From: Paenibacillus sp. BIC5C1
GTDB taxonomy: Bacteria; Bacillota; Bacilli; Paenibacillales; Paenibacillaceae
Direction of reading: 5' to 3'
Length of the DNA: 64,000 bases
NCBI RefSeq assembly: GCF_032399705.1
Contig: NZ_CP135922.1
Coordinates: 1,116,001-1,180,000 of the forward strand
The notes under the pieces are model-generated. The model made no database searches and had not been told where the DNA came from. It saw only the letters and a program-made list of their open reading frames with translations. The stretch's first letter is position 1, and each line of letters opens with the position of its first letter. Positions 43,325-52,974 of the stretch are shown piece by piece. The translations under genes and the position numbers were made by a program.

Positions 43325-43609
43325 ATGATACTGTATAGTACAGTAACAAATGAAAGAGCAGAAAGTGGAGAGTATACTATATTTTATAAAAAAGATAATT
43401 TGGAAGATATTAAAGGATATAAAATTAACATTAATGAAGGAAGAATAATTAGAAAGGAAAGCGATTTAACTTCGAAATCGATAAATTTTCCTATAATACG
43501 AACAAAAGGTTCACAAGTCAGTAGGAATAAAGACCAAACTATTGTCATTGAGTGGACAGATATGAATGGTAACAACTTTGAAGAAAAACTGATCTTAAGT
43601 GAAAAATAA
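43325..43609 (+). CDS. hypothetical protein, orphan
   Basis: 94 residues from ATG 43325. The ribosome binding site is weak (AGAAG region). The sequence is Lys/Ile/Asn/Glu-rich and AT-rich compared with the operons on either side, beta-rich by eye, with no signal peptide. The IS element begins 32 bases after its stop and the left half of a split terminator begins 10 bases after it, so the gene itself is not interrupted. Not recognised; could be a remnant of a larger gene. Confidence 0.45.
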   Translation: MILYSTVTNERAESGEYTIFYKKDNLEDIKGYKININEGRIIRKESDLTSKSINFPIIRTKGSQVSRNKDQTIVIEWTDMNGNNFEEKLILSEK

Positions 43610-43676
43610 AACAGAAAAAAACCGAAGCAAGTGCCTGGAGTGGTCTTACCCCTGTCAAGTAGACAGATGAAAAAAG

Positions 43677-44504
43677 CTATGCTGCCAGTGCGCATCGATA
43701 TTCAATCGGTGCGCGCTGTTTGAGTTTGGCTTGAAAACGTCGGTAATTGTAATTGTACATATAATCTTCCACGGCTTGTCGAATCTCTACTTCTGAATTA
43801 CACTGGTTAAGGTACAGCTTCTCTGTCTTGAGATGCGAAAAGAAGGATTCGATGCATGCGTTATCTAGGCAGGTTGCTTTGCGAGAGTGGCTGCCCTTCA
43901 CGCCGAATGCTTCTAATCGTGTGTTGTACGCCTGAGACGTGTATTGGAAGCCCTGATCCGAATGGAGCACGGCTTCTGAAACGTCTCTTTTTTGTGTCCA
44001 TTGTTCCACCGTATCCAATACGAGCTGAACATCGTTCCGTTTAGACAACTGCCAAGCTACAATCTCATTGTTGAACAGGTCTTGAATCACGGACAGGTAA
44101 ACAAATGTACTTCCATTCGGAATATAGGTAATATCCGTCACCATTTTTTGCTGGGGTGCTGTCGCATGAAACTGGCGCTTCAGGCGATTCGGATAAATCA
44201 CAGATGGCGTATAGCTGGACTTCTTCCGCTTCTTACGAATTACCGATTGGATCGATAGTTCCCGCATGATTCGCCATACTTTCTTGTGATTAACGTTCAG
44301 ACCAGCCTCCCACAACGCCGTTGTCATGCGAGGATAACCAAACTCTCGGTTTGCAAAATGAATAGCCATCATGTGTTCTTTGATCTCACGCTCACGGTCT
44401 TGTCTTGCGTCTCGCTGCGGCTGTGTTGCTCGCCATTTGTAGTAACTGGAACGGGGTATTCCTGTAATCGATAATAGGCGTGTAATGCCATGCGAGCAGC
44501 GCAA
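43677..44504 (-). CDS. IS3-family transposase OrfB (DDE catalytic part)
   Basis: 275 residues from a TTG at 44504, but more likely made as an OrfAB fusion through -1 frameshifting, since the frame is open upstream into orfA. It has an HTH_21-like start (RLLSITGIPRSSYYKWRATQP) and an rve integrase core with the DDE triad in MVTDITYIPNG, AVLHSDQGFQYTS and DNACIESFFSHLKTE. The C-terminus YNYNYRRFQAKLKQRAPIEYR is standard for the IS150 group. Confidence 0.9.
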   Translation of the reverse strand: MRCSHGITRLLSITGIPRSSYYKWRATQPQRDARQDREREIKEHMMAIHFANREFGYPRMTTALWEAGLNVNHKKVWRIMRELSIQSVIRKKRKKSSYTPSVIYPNRLKRQFHATAPQQKMVTDITYIPNGSTFVYLSVIQDLFNNEIVAWQLSKRNDVQLVLDTVEQWTQKRDVSEAVLHSDQGFQYTSQAYNTRLEAFGVKGSHSRKATCLDNACIESFFSHLKTEKLYLNQCNSEVEIRQAVEDYMYNYNYRRFQAKLKQRAPIEYRCALAA

Positions 44505-44536
44505 TTCGTCTATGATATCGTAGTTCTCCCGTTGGC

Positions 44537-44857
44537 TCAGCGCTTCTCCTTTACTAGATTTGGATACCGCTTTTTTAAATAATCCACCTGTGCTTGAAGG
44601 TAATCCCGTTCTTCTTCTACACTGCTAAAGGCAGTACGAGGACGTCCTTTCATTGGATTCGGAACATTGTTTTTTCGCTCATCAAACGCTTCCCCGTTTT
44701 TCCATTTTTTTACCCACACCTTCAGTTGTGAACAGTTTCGAATTCCTTCGCGATCAGCGACCACCTTGTAACTTGAAGAACCTTCGACATAGGATCTAAC
44801 TGCATTCAATTTAAACTCTTCGGTATACGTCTGAAATGTTTGTCCTTTTTTGGCCAT
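44537..44857 (-). CDS. IS3-family transposase OrfA
   Basis: 106 residues from ATG 44857 with GGAGGGG upstream. N-terminal helix-turn-helix (FQTYTEEFKLNAVRSYVEGSSSYKVVADREGI, with LKVWVKKWKNGEAF) and a C-terminal leucine-zipper-like segment (SVEEERDYLQAQVDYLKKRYP). It binds the terminal repeats. A slippery A-AAA-AAG (plus-strand 44570-44576) lies near its end and would shift ribosomes into orfB. Confidence 0.9.
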   Translation of the reverse strand: MAKKGQTFQTYTEEFKLNAVRSYVEGSSSYKVVADREGIRNCSQLKVWVKKWKNGEAFDERKNNVPNPMKGRPRTAFSSVEEERDYLQAQVDYLKKRYPNLVKEKR

Positions 44858-45008
44858 AAAAATATCCCCTCCAAGTGTCACTTGAACCCTCATGATAACA
44901 TGAAGGTTTTTTCAAGTGTCTACTTAAAGGGGATAATACCAGGAGTCCCGGCAAACTTGCTTCGGTTTTTCAATGCTTGGTTAAACGTCAGGTATTCCTT
45001 AGTGAGGC

Positions 45009-47819
45009 TTAGCTTGCTGCTGGCAGAGATACAGCGGATTTCGTTACTTGTACCGTAATTGTTTCAGTGCTTGTCACACCCGCTGCATTGATCAGCTCGG
45101 CACGATATGTGTACGTTCCATTTGCGTGACCGGATACATCTGTCACAGCGCTTTGTGCATTAGGTGTTACTGCGTTCAGTGCTTTGGTATCGATCAGTTG
45201 ACCATTCTCATAGAGACGGTATTCTGATGCGTTTGTTCCCCACCACAGATTCATCGTCACTTTGTAGTTTCCGTCCCCATCCCAATTGTCTTGGGAGAGA
45301 ACTGCTTCGCCAGGGGCAGCATTCGCAACTTGTACCGTGAGTACTTCACTGCGAGTTGTACCCTTGGAGTTCGTCAGCTCAGCTACATAGGTATAAGTAC
45401 CGTTAGCTTTGCCATTAATCGTAGTTTGGGCTGATTGTGCCGCTGGTGTAGCGTCAGTCAGCTTTTGTGTGTCAATCAGCACGCCATCTTCATACAGCTT
45501 GTAGCTTGTGCCATTGTCACCCCACCAGAGGTTCATCGTAACCGTATAAGATCCTTCAGACAGACCGTTGCTATAACCATTATTGGATGTAAGCGCCGGT
45601 TTACCTGGTGCGCCAACAGCTGGCGTAGAAGGTCCTTCTTCGCCGCCTTCCTCCACTTTTACGAAATCGTTCAAGCTTCTAGGCTTCAGTTGAAATACAT
45701 CTTTGAAAATAGCGGCTACACCTGTCACGCTGATTTTATCGCCTGCTGCATAAGGGAAGGTCGTTTGTGTTACACCTGTGCGTGTATCCACACGTACATG
45801 CGTACTTGTTCCGTCCGCTGCAACTGCATCGAATTCAAATGAGCCTACGGGTGTTGCACTAATGATGTTCTGAACCGTTACTTCTTTCAATTGAACGAGT
45901 TGACCCTGGTTTGCAGCCGTTACTGCTGGAACCTCAATGGCAGCAGGGATGGAGGCTGTACCTGTTTTCTCGATCGCTACGATATCCGTAAGCTCAAATT
46001 CACTGTTGTACAGCGCCGTTGCTGCGGTTACTTTAACCACATCTCCAGCGTGGAAGCCGCCAGTGCTTTGGAAAACATAAAGACCGCCAGTTGTGTCTTG
46101 AAGGTAGAAGGATTGTCCACCAAAAGCACCTGGCTCTGTAGTAACTACGCCTTCAACCGTAACGGTTGAACCAGCTGCTTTGGTGCGTGCATCAGCAATG
46201 CTGATTGTTGCCGGGATAGGTCCTTCTTCTTCGGGAAGCTGCTCAGCCGGAACATTGCCGACGGTAACTGCATTGGTAATTAGATTGCTGCCATTCAAAC
46301 GCAGACGCAGGCTGGCAGCGCCTGTTGTACCTGATTTAATGCGGACATTCAGGTCTTTGATTGCGCGACCTTTACTGTCGGAAGTAACGCTAAAATTAGA
46401 GCTGTAACCGTATGAAGTCGGCCATGTACCACCTTCATTCTGAATCATGGCGACCTGTGTTCCGCCAGTCAGGTAAATCCCTGCACTGTAACCGGAAACG
46501 GTTGTGTTAGCAGGCATGTTCTCTACAACCACACGGATCTGGAAGTCCTCCGCATTTGGCAGGGTTTCCTGCTTCACGAAGCTGTACGAAGCGTTCGCGC
46601 TTGAAGCTGGTCCACCATAAGAACCTGCTTTGAACGTGGAACGATCATACCACTTGTATCCTGCAGCGGGTGCCGCCCAAGGTTCAGCCTGTGGTTCTGT
46701 GGAAGCCGCAGGTTGTTCGAACGGAAGCAATGCTGTTGCATTATCCAATTGGAGTCCGTTCACTTGAGTCAGGCTAGTGTAATTTTCTTGATTAGCAAGC
46801 CAGTTAACGGTATTGACCAGCAATTTGCCATCATCCACTTCTTTGAAGCCGTCATATGTTGTTTTGCGAGCGCCAGTCTCTTCGCGCAAATATTTCGGTG
46901 AAGCATCCTCAACCGGAGAAGAGTCCCCGATAAACGCTGCTTTACCTGCACCCAGTTTGGATACGGCTACGTAAGGACCTTCTTCAACTCCGCCGCCGTT
47001 GTATACGCCCTGGTCAACAGCGTTTGGCCAAGCTGCATTCGTTTTCGGCAGGTATACAATACCTTTAGCCTTTGTTGGATCGGTGATCGCAAGTGTGGAC
47101 CCTGCGTGCATAGCTACAGCGGATACACCTTCCGTAATACCAAAAGCCTGTCCAGCAGGCACAATGTTAGTAGCGTTAATATCGCCTAATGCGTTGTAAC
47201 GGAAGCGTACGCCGAAATTATCGGACAGCCAGTCCGTGCTGGTTACATTTTGCATCGCCTCAGAGTTACGCTCTTCTGTGCTCATGCCTTTGGCTGGATC
47301 TTCGAATGCGCCACGACGATAGCCGTTAATCGCTTCAGAACCGTCCCAGCGGTTTTTGTTACGGTCAGCATTGTAGTGATCTCCAATGAAGAAGATGCTG
47401 CCGCCTTTTTCTACATATTCTTTCAGCGCTGCCTGTTCTGTCGTTTTGAAGGGAACATTCGGTTCAGCAATAACAAACACGTTATAATCTTTCAGATCGT
47501 CATAGGTAAAAGGAGTCGTCTTGCGCAGTTCCTTTACATAATATCCATCATTCGCGAGTGCATTTCCGAAGTCCGAAAAGCCTCCGTCAATGACCCAGTC
47601 AGCCGCTCCGGCTGTTTGTGCATGAGTATTGTCGAACAATACTTTTTTGCCAGCATTTCCGTTAACAACCTTTGCCTGAATGAACGGTGCAGGGTCTGTT
47701 GCCCATTCGGCTTGAACCGTTGCATCTCCGTTCCACAATCCGATCTGAAGCGGCAATGCCATGGACAATGCCAGGAGTGATTTTACCCATACTCCTCGCA
47801 TACGTGTCAATTTACCCAA
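45009..47819 (-). CDS. large secreted multidomain protein (GATase-like N-terminal domain, YhcR-type OB domain, two tandem Ig-like repeats)
   Basis: 936 residues from TTG 47819, the start that best fits GGGAGGG at 47826-47832; an ATG 18 bases inside is an alternative. Signal peptide to about residue 38. Residues ~55-365 resemble the GldG/ThuA-like class I glutamine amidotransferase fold ([35 protein letters not shown]). The middle (~540-735) resembles OB-fold domains of YhcR-type extracellular nucleases ([45 protein letters not shown]). Two ~90-residue repeats end the protein (each with VTMNLWWG and NGTYTY), like ChiA-type carbohydrate-binding modules. Enzyme activity unknown. Confidence 0.72.
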   Translation of the reverse strand: MGKLTRMRGVWVKSLLALSMALPLQIGLWNGDATVQAEWATDPAPFIQAKVVNGNAGKKVLFDNTHAQTAGAADWVIDGGFSDFGNALANDGYYVKELRKTTPFTYDDLKDYNVFVIAEPNVPFKTTEQAALKEYVEKGGSIFFIGDHYNADRNKNRWDGSEAINGYRRGAFEDPAKGMSTEERNSEAMQNVTSTDWLSDNFGVRFRYNALGDINATNIVPAGQAFGITEGVSAVAMHAGSTLAITDPTKAKGIVYLPKTNAAWPNAVDQGVYNGGGVEEGPYVAVSKLGAGKAAFIGDSSPVEDASPKYLREETGARKTTYDGFKEVDDGKLLVNTVNWLANQENYTSLTQVNGLQLDNATALLPFEQPAASTEPQAEPWAAPAAGYKWYDRSTFKAGSYGGPASSANASYSFVKQETLPNAEDFQIRVVVENMPANTTVSGYSAGIYLTGGTQVAMIQNEGGTWPTSYGYSSNFSVTSDSKGRAIKDLNVRIKSGTTGAASLRLRLNGSNLITNAVTVGNVPAEQLPEEEGPIPATISIADARTKAAGSTVTVEGVVTTEPGAFGGQSFYLQDTTGGLYVFQSTGGFHAGDVVKVTAATALYNSEFELTDIVAIEKTGTASIPAAIEVPAVTAANQGQLVQLKEVTVQNIISATPVGSFEFDAVAADGTSTHVRVDTRTGVTQTTFPYAAGDKISVTGVAAIFKDVFQLKPRSLNDFVKVEEGGEEGPSTPAVGAPGKPALTSNNGYSNGLSEGSYTVTMNLWWGDNGTSYKLYEDGVLIDTQKLTDATPAAQSAQTTINGKANGTYTYVAELTNSKGTTRSEVLTVQVANAAPGEAVLSQDNWDGDGNYKVTMNLWWGTNASEYRLYENGQLIDTKALNAVTPNAQSAVTDVSGHANGTYTYRAELINAAGVTSTETITVQVTKSAVSLPAAS

Positions 47820-48012
47820 CCAAATCCCTCCCAAATATTAGTTAAAACATGAGTTCGTCCATATTCTAACACACCAAAATCTCACATAGTCATAACAATT
47901 TGTAAAAACGAACTCGACTTTTGTAAAAATGAGTCCATTGTCATGCTCCATACAGCAAATTTTGATACTTTCTAACATCAGAGTTGATTTCGCGTCATTC
48001 CTGCTCATGAAA

Positions 48013-48038
48013 AAAGTCATCTCCTAGGAGATGACTTT
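48013..48038 (-). terminator. terminator with the ECF sigma stop codon at its centre
   Basis: A 26-base perfect palindrome (AAAGTCATCTCC TAG GAGATGACTTT, written as halves) followed on the minus strand by TTTTTT in total. The TAG stop of the sigma gene is in the middle of the hairpin. Confidence 0.82.
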
Positions 48039-48500
48039 GGCCCGAATGCGATTGACGGCATGGAATACCGAGGATTTGATCATGCCTTCACTACGGTTAA
48101 CGAGTTGTGCGGTTTCCTTGATGCTGTACCCGTGAATCACGCGTAATTCGAGAATTTTGCGATGCTCTGTATTGTTAATGATCGAGACAAGGTCGTTAAC
48201 CCCTTCAGAGATCTCCAACTCGGATGTATCACAGTGATACGTCTGCATCTCCAATCTACTGTCCCGCTTCAGTGTACGGGTTCGCTTGCGGAATGTATCC
48301 ATGGCGAGGTTACGGGCAATTCTTTTGAGGTAGTAGAGAAGTCGATCTTCCGGAATGTCTGCCGATACATTCATCATTCGAATGAAGCACTCCTGCGTGA
48401 GATCCTCTGCATCCTGTTGATTTTTGACGATCTGAGATAGATACCGTGTCACTTCTGATTTATAGTTTACATAAGCATCATGGATGGTTGTTTTGTTCAC
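48024..48500 (-). CDS. ECF-type RNA polymerase sigma factor
   Basis: 158 residues from GTG 48500 (AAAGGGG upstream); the open frame runs further upstream but that part is not sigma-like. Region 2 contains DAEDLTQECFIRMMNVSAD and YYLKRIARNLAMDTFRKRTR, region 4 the HGYSIKETAQLVNRSEGMIKSSVFHAVNRIR helix-turn-helix. No adjacent anti-sigma gene is visible. The gene is divergent from the two-component system and ends in its own terminator. Confidence 0.87.
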   Translation of the reverse strand: MNKTTIHDAYVNYKSEVTRYLSQIVKNQQDAEDLTQECFIRMMNVSADIPEDRLLYYLKRIARNLAMDTFRKRTRTLKRDSRLEMQTYHCDTSELEISEGVNDLVSIINNTEHRKILELRVIHGYSIKETAQLVNRSEGMIKSSVFHAVNRIRAKVIS

Positions 48501-48706
48501 GTGATGTTTTCCCCTTTGGATACCGATCTGGCTATGTCCGGTCTGGTTTGTTCTCTGTGTTCCAAGTATATCGGGATGATGTTTCCAAAGACGCCAGACT
48601 TGTATCCGAGTTGTAACATTTCCGGTGAACCTCTGTTCATTCATGGAGCAGAGATACAAAATATAAGGCAGATGAAATTCATAAAGCAGGGAGATTAAGA
48701 TTCATC

Positions 48707-49420
48707 ATGAGACCGAAACAGATTTTGATTATTGAAGACGAAGAGTCCATTCGGGACATCCTGTCCTATTCTTTGCGCAAGGAAGGATTTGAGATGACCG
48801 AAGCAGCGACAGGCAGAGAGGGCTTGGATCTGCTCAGGGAGTCCAGACCAGACTTGATTTTGCTCGACCTGATGCTGCCGGACATGAGCGGGTTCGATGT
48901 ATGCAGACAGCTTTCCGTGAATTCGAAGATTCCCGTCATTATGATTACGGCGAAGTCCGATATGCTGGACAAGGTGCTCGGCATGGAGCTGGGGGCGGAC
49001 GATTATATTACCAAGCCATTCGATATTCGTGAGGTAGTTGTGCGCATTAGGGCCATTTTCCGCCGGATTGATCTAATTAGCGAGACGCTGGAGAATCAGT
49101 CCTATGAAGTGGTGCGGCTGGGCAGACACATTGAGATCCGCAAGGATGAGCGTGAGGTCTGGAAAGATGGAGAACGTGCCGGACTGACCAATAAGGAGTA
49201 TGATCTGCTGTTATATTTGGTCAACCATCACCGCAAAGTACATACAAGGTCCGAGTTGCTGGATAAAGTGTGGGGATTTGATTTTCCCGGAGATACCCGG
49301 ACGGTAGACATTCATATTCAGCGCATCCGCAAGAAGCTGGATAGTGGGGAGCAGGGGATTTCACTTATCGAGACGGTCTTCGGCGTAGGGTACAAACTGA
49401 ATATTCAGGTGCATACATGA
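48707..49420 (+). CDS. OmpR-family response regulator
   Basis: 237 residues. Receiver domain with acidic pocket ILIIEDEES and phosphoacceptor Asp54 in LILLDLMLPDMSG, Lys in ITKPFDIREV, and C-terminal winged helix (LTNKEYDLLLYLVNHHRKVHTRSELLDKVWGFDFPGDTRTVDIHIQRIRKKL). Its stop overlaps the kinase start as ATGA (49417-49420). Likely activates the downstream transporter genes. Confidence 0.93.
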   Translation: MRPKQILIIEDEESIRDILSYSLRKEGFEMTEAATGREGLDLLRESRPDLILLDLMLPDMSGFDVCRQLSVNSKIPVIMITAKSDMLDKVLGMELGADDYITKPFDIREVVVRIRAIFRRIDLISETLENQSYEVVRLGRHIEIRKDEREVWKDGERAGLTNKEYDLLLYLVNHHRKVHTRSELLDKVWGFDFPGDTRTVDIHIQRIRKKLDSGEQGISLIETVFGVGYKLNIQVHT

Positions 49421-50880
49421 AATGGACGATCCAGTTCAAAATGGTCGTTCTTTTCTCGGTCATCGTATTTATCGGTTTTTCGGCCTTGCTCATTATTTCG
49501 AATAAAGTGGGTGAGGAGAACATGTACAGGGAAGTGCAGGAGGACATGGTGCAATCCAAAAAAAACCTGGATATCGCGCTCAATCAATACTTCCTGATTC
49601 ATAACAAACGGATTAGTGAGGACTCCCTGGGGACCGGGAATCGGGACCTCGCAGAACAGATCGGCTCCGCGGTGGGCGGAAAGGTCGTGGTCTATCGGTC
49701 TGATGGCACTCCCTTTAGCGGTACGGGTGCGGAGGCGAAGCTGGCTGCTGCGCAAACCTCTGATCTACAGGCTGCCATGAAATCAAAGATCGCCTATACA
49801 ACCGTGGTGGATAAAGGCAGGGTAACAGGGAATCTGTCCTTCCCTGTGCTGTCGGAGGAGAGCATCCTCGGCATTATCCAGCTGGAAAAAGATTATACGG
49901 AACTGTTCAAACGGCATCTGCGCTTTCAGAACACGATCAAGGTCTTTGCAGCCGTCATTTTTGTATTTGTTTTCATTGGATCTGTCTTTATTTCACGCCA
50001 GATTACGAAGCCGATTCGTGTGCTGACGAAACGTTCAGCCGAAGTTGCACAAGGCAGCTTGAATGCAGACATCCACATCTCCACGAAAGATGAGATTGGA
50101 GAGCTGGCTTCCAGCTTTACGGTCATGATTGCTCGGGTAAAGGAGCAGATTGACGTGATTGAGAGAGAACGGGATGAGGTCAAGCATTTGCAGGCACGCA
50201 ACAAGGTCTTTTTTGACAATGTGACCCATGAATTAAAGACACCGCTGACCACGATACTGGGGTATGCCCAGATTTTGCGGGATAATGGATTTACGGATCA
50301 GGCGTTCTTCGATAAAGGGTTGAAATATATTATCAATGAGAGCCAACGTCTCAACGTCATGGTTGCGGATATCCTGGAAGTGACCGTATCATCCACACCG
50401 ATTCAGACCTTCCGTTTTGAACGGGTGAATGTATCGAATATTATACGAGAAGCCTGCGAAGACATGTCCATCAAGGCGGGCAAGTACAATATTGGCATTC
50501 GTTATGAACTTGAAGAAATGCTGTATGTTCAGGGAGACTGGAATAAGCTCAAGGAAGTTTTTTTGAATGTGCTGGATAACTCGGTCAAATACGGGAATGT
50601 GAATTCCATCATTCAGGTCCAATCATTTCGGTTGGGAGATTCGGTAGCCATACTGATTCGTGATGAAGGAGAAGGCATTCCGGAGGAAGCGCTGAAGCAT
50701 GTATTTGAACCCTTTTACCGGGATAACGGGATGAACAGGACAGAGAAAGGAAGCGCGGGGCTAGGCTTGTCCATTGTGAAAAACACGGTGGAGCAGCATG
50801 GGGGAACGGTGAAAATGAAGAGTATATTGAACAAGGGAACACAAGTGAATATCAGTCTGCCTGGAGAATCGAACGTATGA
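49417..50880 (+). CDS. membrane sensor histidine kinase
   Basis: 487 residues. Helix 1 about 8-28, an extracytoplasmic sensor about 29-170, helix 2 about 172-190, HAMP (SRQITKPIRVLTKRSAEVAQGSLNADIHIS), dimerisation domain with phosphoacceptor His271 in FFDNVTHELKTPLTTILGYAQIL, and ATPase motifs NVLDNSVKYGN, IRDEGEGIPEEALKHVFEPFYR and GSAGLGLSIVKNTVEQHGG. Complete, coupled to the response regulator and overlapping the next gene. Confidence 0.93.
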   Translation: MKWTIQFKMVVLFSVIVFIGFSALLIISNKVGEENMYREVQEDMVQSKKNLDIALNQYFLIHNKRISEDSLGTGNRDLAEQIGSAVGGKVVVYRSDGTPFSGTGAEAKLAAAQTSDLQAAMKSKIAYTTVVDKGRVTGNLSFPVLSEESILGIIQLEKDYTELFKRHLRFQNTIKVFAAVIFVFVFIGSVFISRQITKPIRVLTKRSAEVAQGSLNADIHISTKDEIGELASSFTVMIARVKEQIDVIERERDEVKHLQARNKVFFDNVTHELKTPLTTILGYAQILRDNGFTDQAFFDKGLKYIINESQRLNVMVADILEVTVSSTPIQTFRFERVNVSNIIREACEDMSIKAGKYNIGIRYELEEMLYVQGDWNKLKEVFLNVLDNSVKYGNVNSIIQVQSFRLGDSVAILIRDEGEGIPEEALKHVFEPFYRDNGMNRTEKGSAGLGLSIVKNTVEQHGGTVKMKSILNKGTQVNISLPGESNV

Positions 50881-52034
50881 AGAATCGAGGATTTTGGAGC
50901 AGATATCGCGATATGCTTATGTTATCCGGTTTGCTGATTGTATTTGTCGGAGGTATCTTTGGCATTGGTAGCCTGTTCAGCATCGGACATGGGAAGCCCA
51001 GAACGGTCATTCTGCCGGATAAACAGTTCAACAGCCGTCTCGCCCCGCCGCCAAGCAGCACCATTCAGATTGAGTCGGCTACCAAGCTGCCCAATGACTT
51101 TGCCATCTATGATTTTGAGGTAGCTGATTCCAACACCGTCATATTGAATCGGCCAGATCGCTCCTATACGGGGATAAAGCTGTCACAGCTGCATATGGAT
51201 GATAATCTCTTGAAGGACATTGCCACGAATACAGAGTATGGCATTACTCTGAGTCCGGATCAGAGCAAGATGATTTATTCCCAATACCGATCAACTCAGG
51301 CGCAGAAGACAACCTATGAATATGACTTGAAAACAGGAGGATACCGCAAGCTGAAGAATGACAACTCCTATTCACGCGTCTTTGTAGGCAATGAATCCTA
51401 CATCGGATATGATGACCTGGTGTTCAACATGGTGGATCTGAATACAGGAAAGAAACGCGAATTATACAGTTATGATGAGTTAGTTGCCAAGGTTGCACAG
51501 GTGAGTAACATTTCAAGTCCGGATGATACCCTGATTATGCTGGATTCATATGAGATTAGCCGGGATTTATCACGAGTATATGTGCTGGTCAAACTGAAAG
51601 AAAATTACGCCGTCTATAGCTTCTCTCTTAATGACAAAAATGATATCACGGCATACACCCCTGCTCAGGATATACAGCAGTTTAAGGTACTGAAGAATGG
51701 GGATATGCTGATTCAGGGCATGATCAACAACGAACAGGGACTGTACCGATATCGAGCGGATACCAAGAAGTTTGAGCTGCTGGTCAAAGGACCCATCTGG
51801 AGCTTCGATCTGGATGAGGAGGAGTCCCGCATTGCCTATTTTTTGACACTCGAAGGACAGAAGAACGAGGTGCACATTGCCTACCTGAATGACCGCAAGC
51901 TGGGGTCCGATACGGTTATCTACCGGAATATCGATTACTTTATCAAGTTGAAATGGAATGACAGCAATCTTTTCGTTGTCGGGAGCTCCATGGAAAAAAG
52001 CGAGTTATATCGGTTTAGCTTCCGGGCTTGGTAA
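50877..52034 (+). CDS. membrane-anchored protein with predicted beta-propeller ectodomain
   Basis: 385 residues, starting at an ATGA overlap with the kinase gene. One N-terminal membrane helix (about 13-34: MLSGLLIVFVGGIFGIGSLF), then ~340 extracytoplasmic residues of repeated short beta strands with blade-like segments (GITLSPDQSKMIYSQYRS, YEYDLKTGGYRKLKNDN, YRYRADTKKFELLVKGPIWSFDLDEEESRIAYF, SELYRFSFRAW), as in TolB/WD40-like propellers. Coupling to the sensor kinase suggests a partner in signal perception. The family is not recognised. Confidence 0.68.
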   Translation: MKNRGFWSRYRDMLMLSGLLIVFVGGIFGIGSLFSIGHGKPRTVILPDKQFNSRLAPPPSSTIQIESATKLPNDFAIYDFEVADSNTVILNRPDRSYTGIKLSQLHMDDNLLKDIATNTEYGITLSPDQSKMIYSQYRSTQAQKTTYEYDLKTGGYRKLKNDNSYSRVFVGNESYIGYDDLVFNMVDLNTGKKRELYSYDELVAKVAQVSNISSPDDTLIMLDSYEISRDLSRVYVLVKLKENYAVYSFSLNDKNDITAYTPAQDIQQFKVLKNGDMLIQGMINNEQGLYRYRADTKKFELLVKGPIWSFDLDEEESRIAYFLTLEGQKNEVHIAYLNDRKLGSDTVIYRNIDYFIKLKWNDSNLFVVGSSMEKSELYRFSFRAW

Positions 52035-52064
52035 AGGTGTGAATAGGGAACGCTCCGATAATAG

Positions 52065-52117
52065 GGCCCTATGGAGGGAAGTCGCTATTTTAAGGACTGA
52101 ACCCATAGGGCCTTTTT
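52065..52117 (+). terminator. terminator after the propeller gene
   Basis: GGCCCTATGG pairs with CCATAGGGCC across a 28-base loop, followed by TTTTT. It separates the signalling operon from the transporter genes. Confidence 0.72.
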
Positions 52118-52206
52118 GTGATTTGAACATTTTGCATAAATCCAAAGAAGGCCTTTCAATCCAATGCAGCTAAAGGTTGATTTTACAAATTGGATACAAG
52201 TCCAGA

Positions 52207-52234
52207 TTGGACCGATACATCTGATGGCTATAAT
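52207..52234 (+). promoter_or_regulatory. promoter of the MacAB-like operon
   Basis: TTGGAC (52207-52212) and TATAAT (52229-52234) with a 16-base spacer, 36 bases before the ATPase start codon. Confidence 0.58.
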
Positions 52235-52269
52235 TACCTCTATTACATCGATGAGAGGAAGCCGGATTC

Positions 52270-52974
52270 ATGCTGCGAGTAGAACAGGTGTCACACATGT
52301 TCCGCAATGCACAAGGGACTGTTCCCGTGTTGCAGGACATTAATATATCCGTGGGCAAGGGTGAGATGGTTGCACTGCTGGGAAGCTCCGGTTCAGGCAA
52401 ATCGACGTTATTGCATCTAATGGCAGGTCTAATGAAGCCGGACACAGGCAAGATCCTTATTGCAGGTCAGGATATTGTGCGTATGAGTGAGAACCGACTG
52501 GCGGAATTCCGCCGGACACATATTGGCTTTATTTTTCAGGCGTATGAGCTGCTGGCGAACCTGACAATTCGGGAAAATGTGGAGCTGCCGCTCGTGTTTC
52601 AGGGCATTCGCCCATCACGGCGTAAGCAAAAGGCGATGCACCTGCTGGAACAGGTTGGCCTGGTTGGCAAGTCCGAATTATTCCCTTCCCAGTTATCGGG
52701 AGGGCAGCAGCAACGTGTCAGCATTGCGCGTTCACTGATTACGGAGCCGTCCGTCATATTCGCGGACGAGCCTACCGGGAACCTCGATACGCGAACGGAG
52801 GAAGAGATTATTTCCATTTTGCAACAGTTGAATCGGGAGATGCATACAACATTCGTTATTGTCACGCATGAGGCTGAAGTGGCGGAGCAGATGCAGGTTG
52901 TCATTACATTGCAGGACGGATGCTTGGTGGAGAGTGGCCAGTCCAAGGCAGTAGAGCAAGGAGAGCGGTTGTGA
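52270..52974 (+). CDS. MacB/LolD-type ABC transporter ATP-binding protein
   Basis: 234 residues. Walker A GSSGSGKST (about 38-46), Q-loop FIFQAYELLANLTIRENVELPL, the LolD/MacB-specific spacing, signature [15 protein letters not shown], Walker B VIFADEPTGNLDT, and H-loop VTHEAEVA. Acts with the permease that starts in its stop codon. Transporters of this type are mechanotransducers or exporters of peptides rather than importers. Confidence 0.92.
   Translation: MLRVEQVSHMFRNAQGTVPVLQDINISVGKGEMVALLGSSGSGKSTLLHLMAGLMKPDTGKILIAGQDIVRMSENRLAEFRRTHIGFIFQAYELLANLTIRENVELPLVFQGIRPSRRKQKAMHLLEQVGLVGKSELFPSQLSGGQQQRVSIARSLITEPSVIFADEPTGNLDTRTEEEIISILQQLNREMHTTFVIVTHEAEVAEQMQVVITLQDGCLVESGQSKAVEQGERL

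Larger units (their letters stand above)
43641..44941 (-). mobile_element. IS3-family insertion sequence (IS150-like), 1301 bp, complete
   Basis: Bounded by TGG...CCA with imperfect inverted repeats of about 37 bases (43641-43677 and 44905-44941; about 30 positions match, core AAGTAGACA on both). Direct repeat GGAG occurs at 43637-43640 and 44942-44945, a 4-base target duplication. It carries orfA and orfB with a frameshift signal between them. Both ends and both frames look intact, so it may be active. Confidence 0.92.
43619..44968. terminator. intrinsic terminator split by IS insertion
   Basis: Left arm AAACCGAAGCAAGT (43619-43632) and right arm ACTTGCTTCGGTTT (44955-44968) are perfect 14-base complements flanked by T runs on the outside. 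Removing the IS and one GGAG copy restores a hairpin with a 17-base loop. It would have terminated both the plus-strand orphan gene and the minus-strand secreted-protein gene. Confidence 0.85.
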
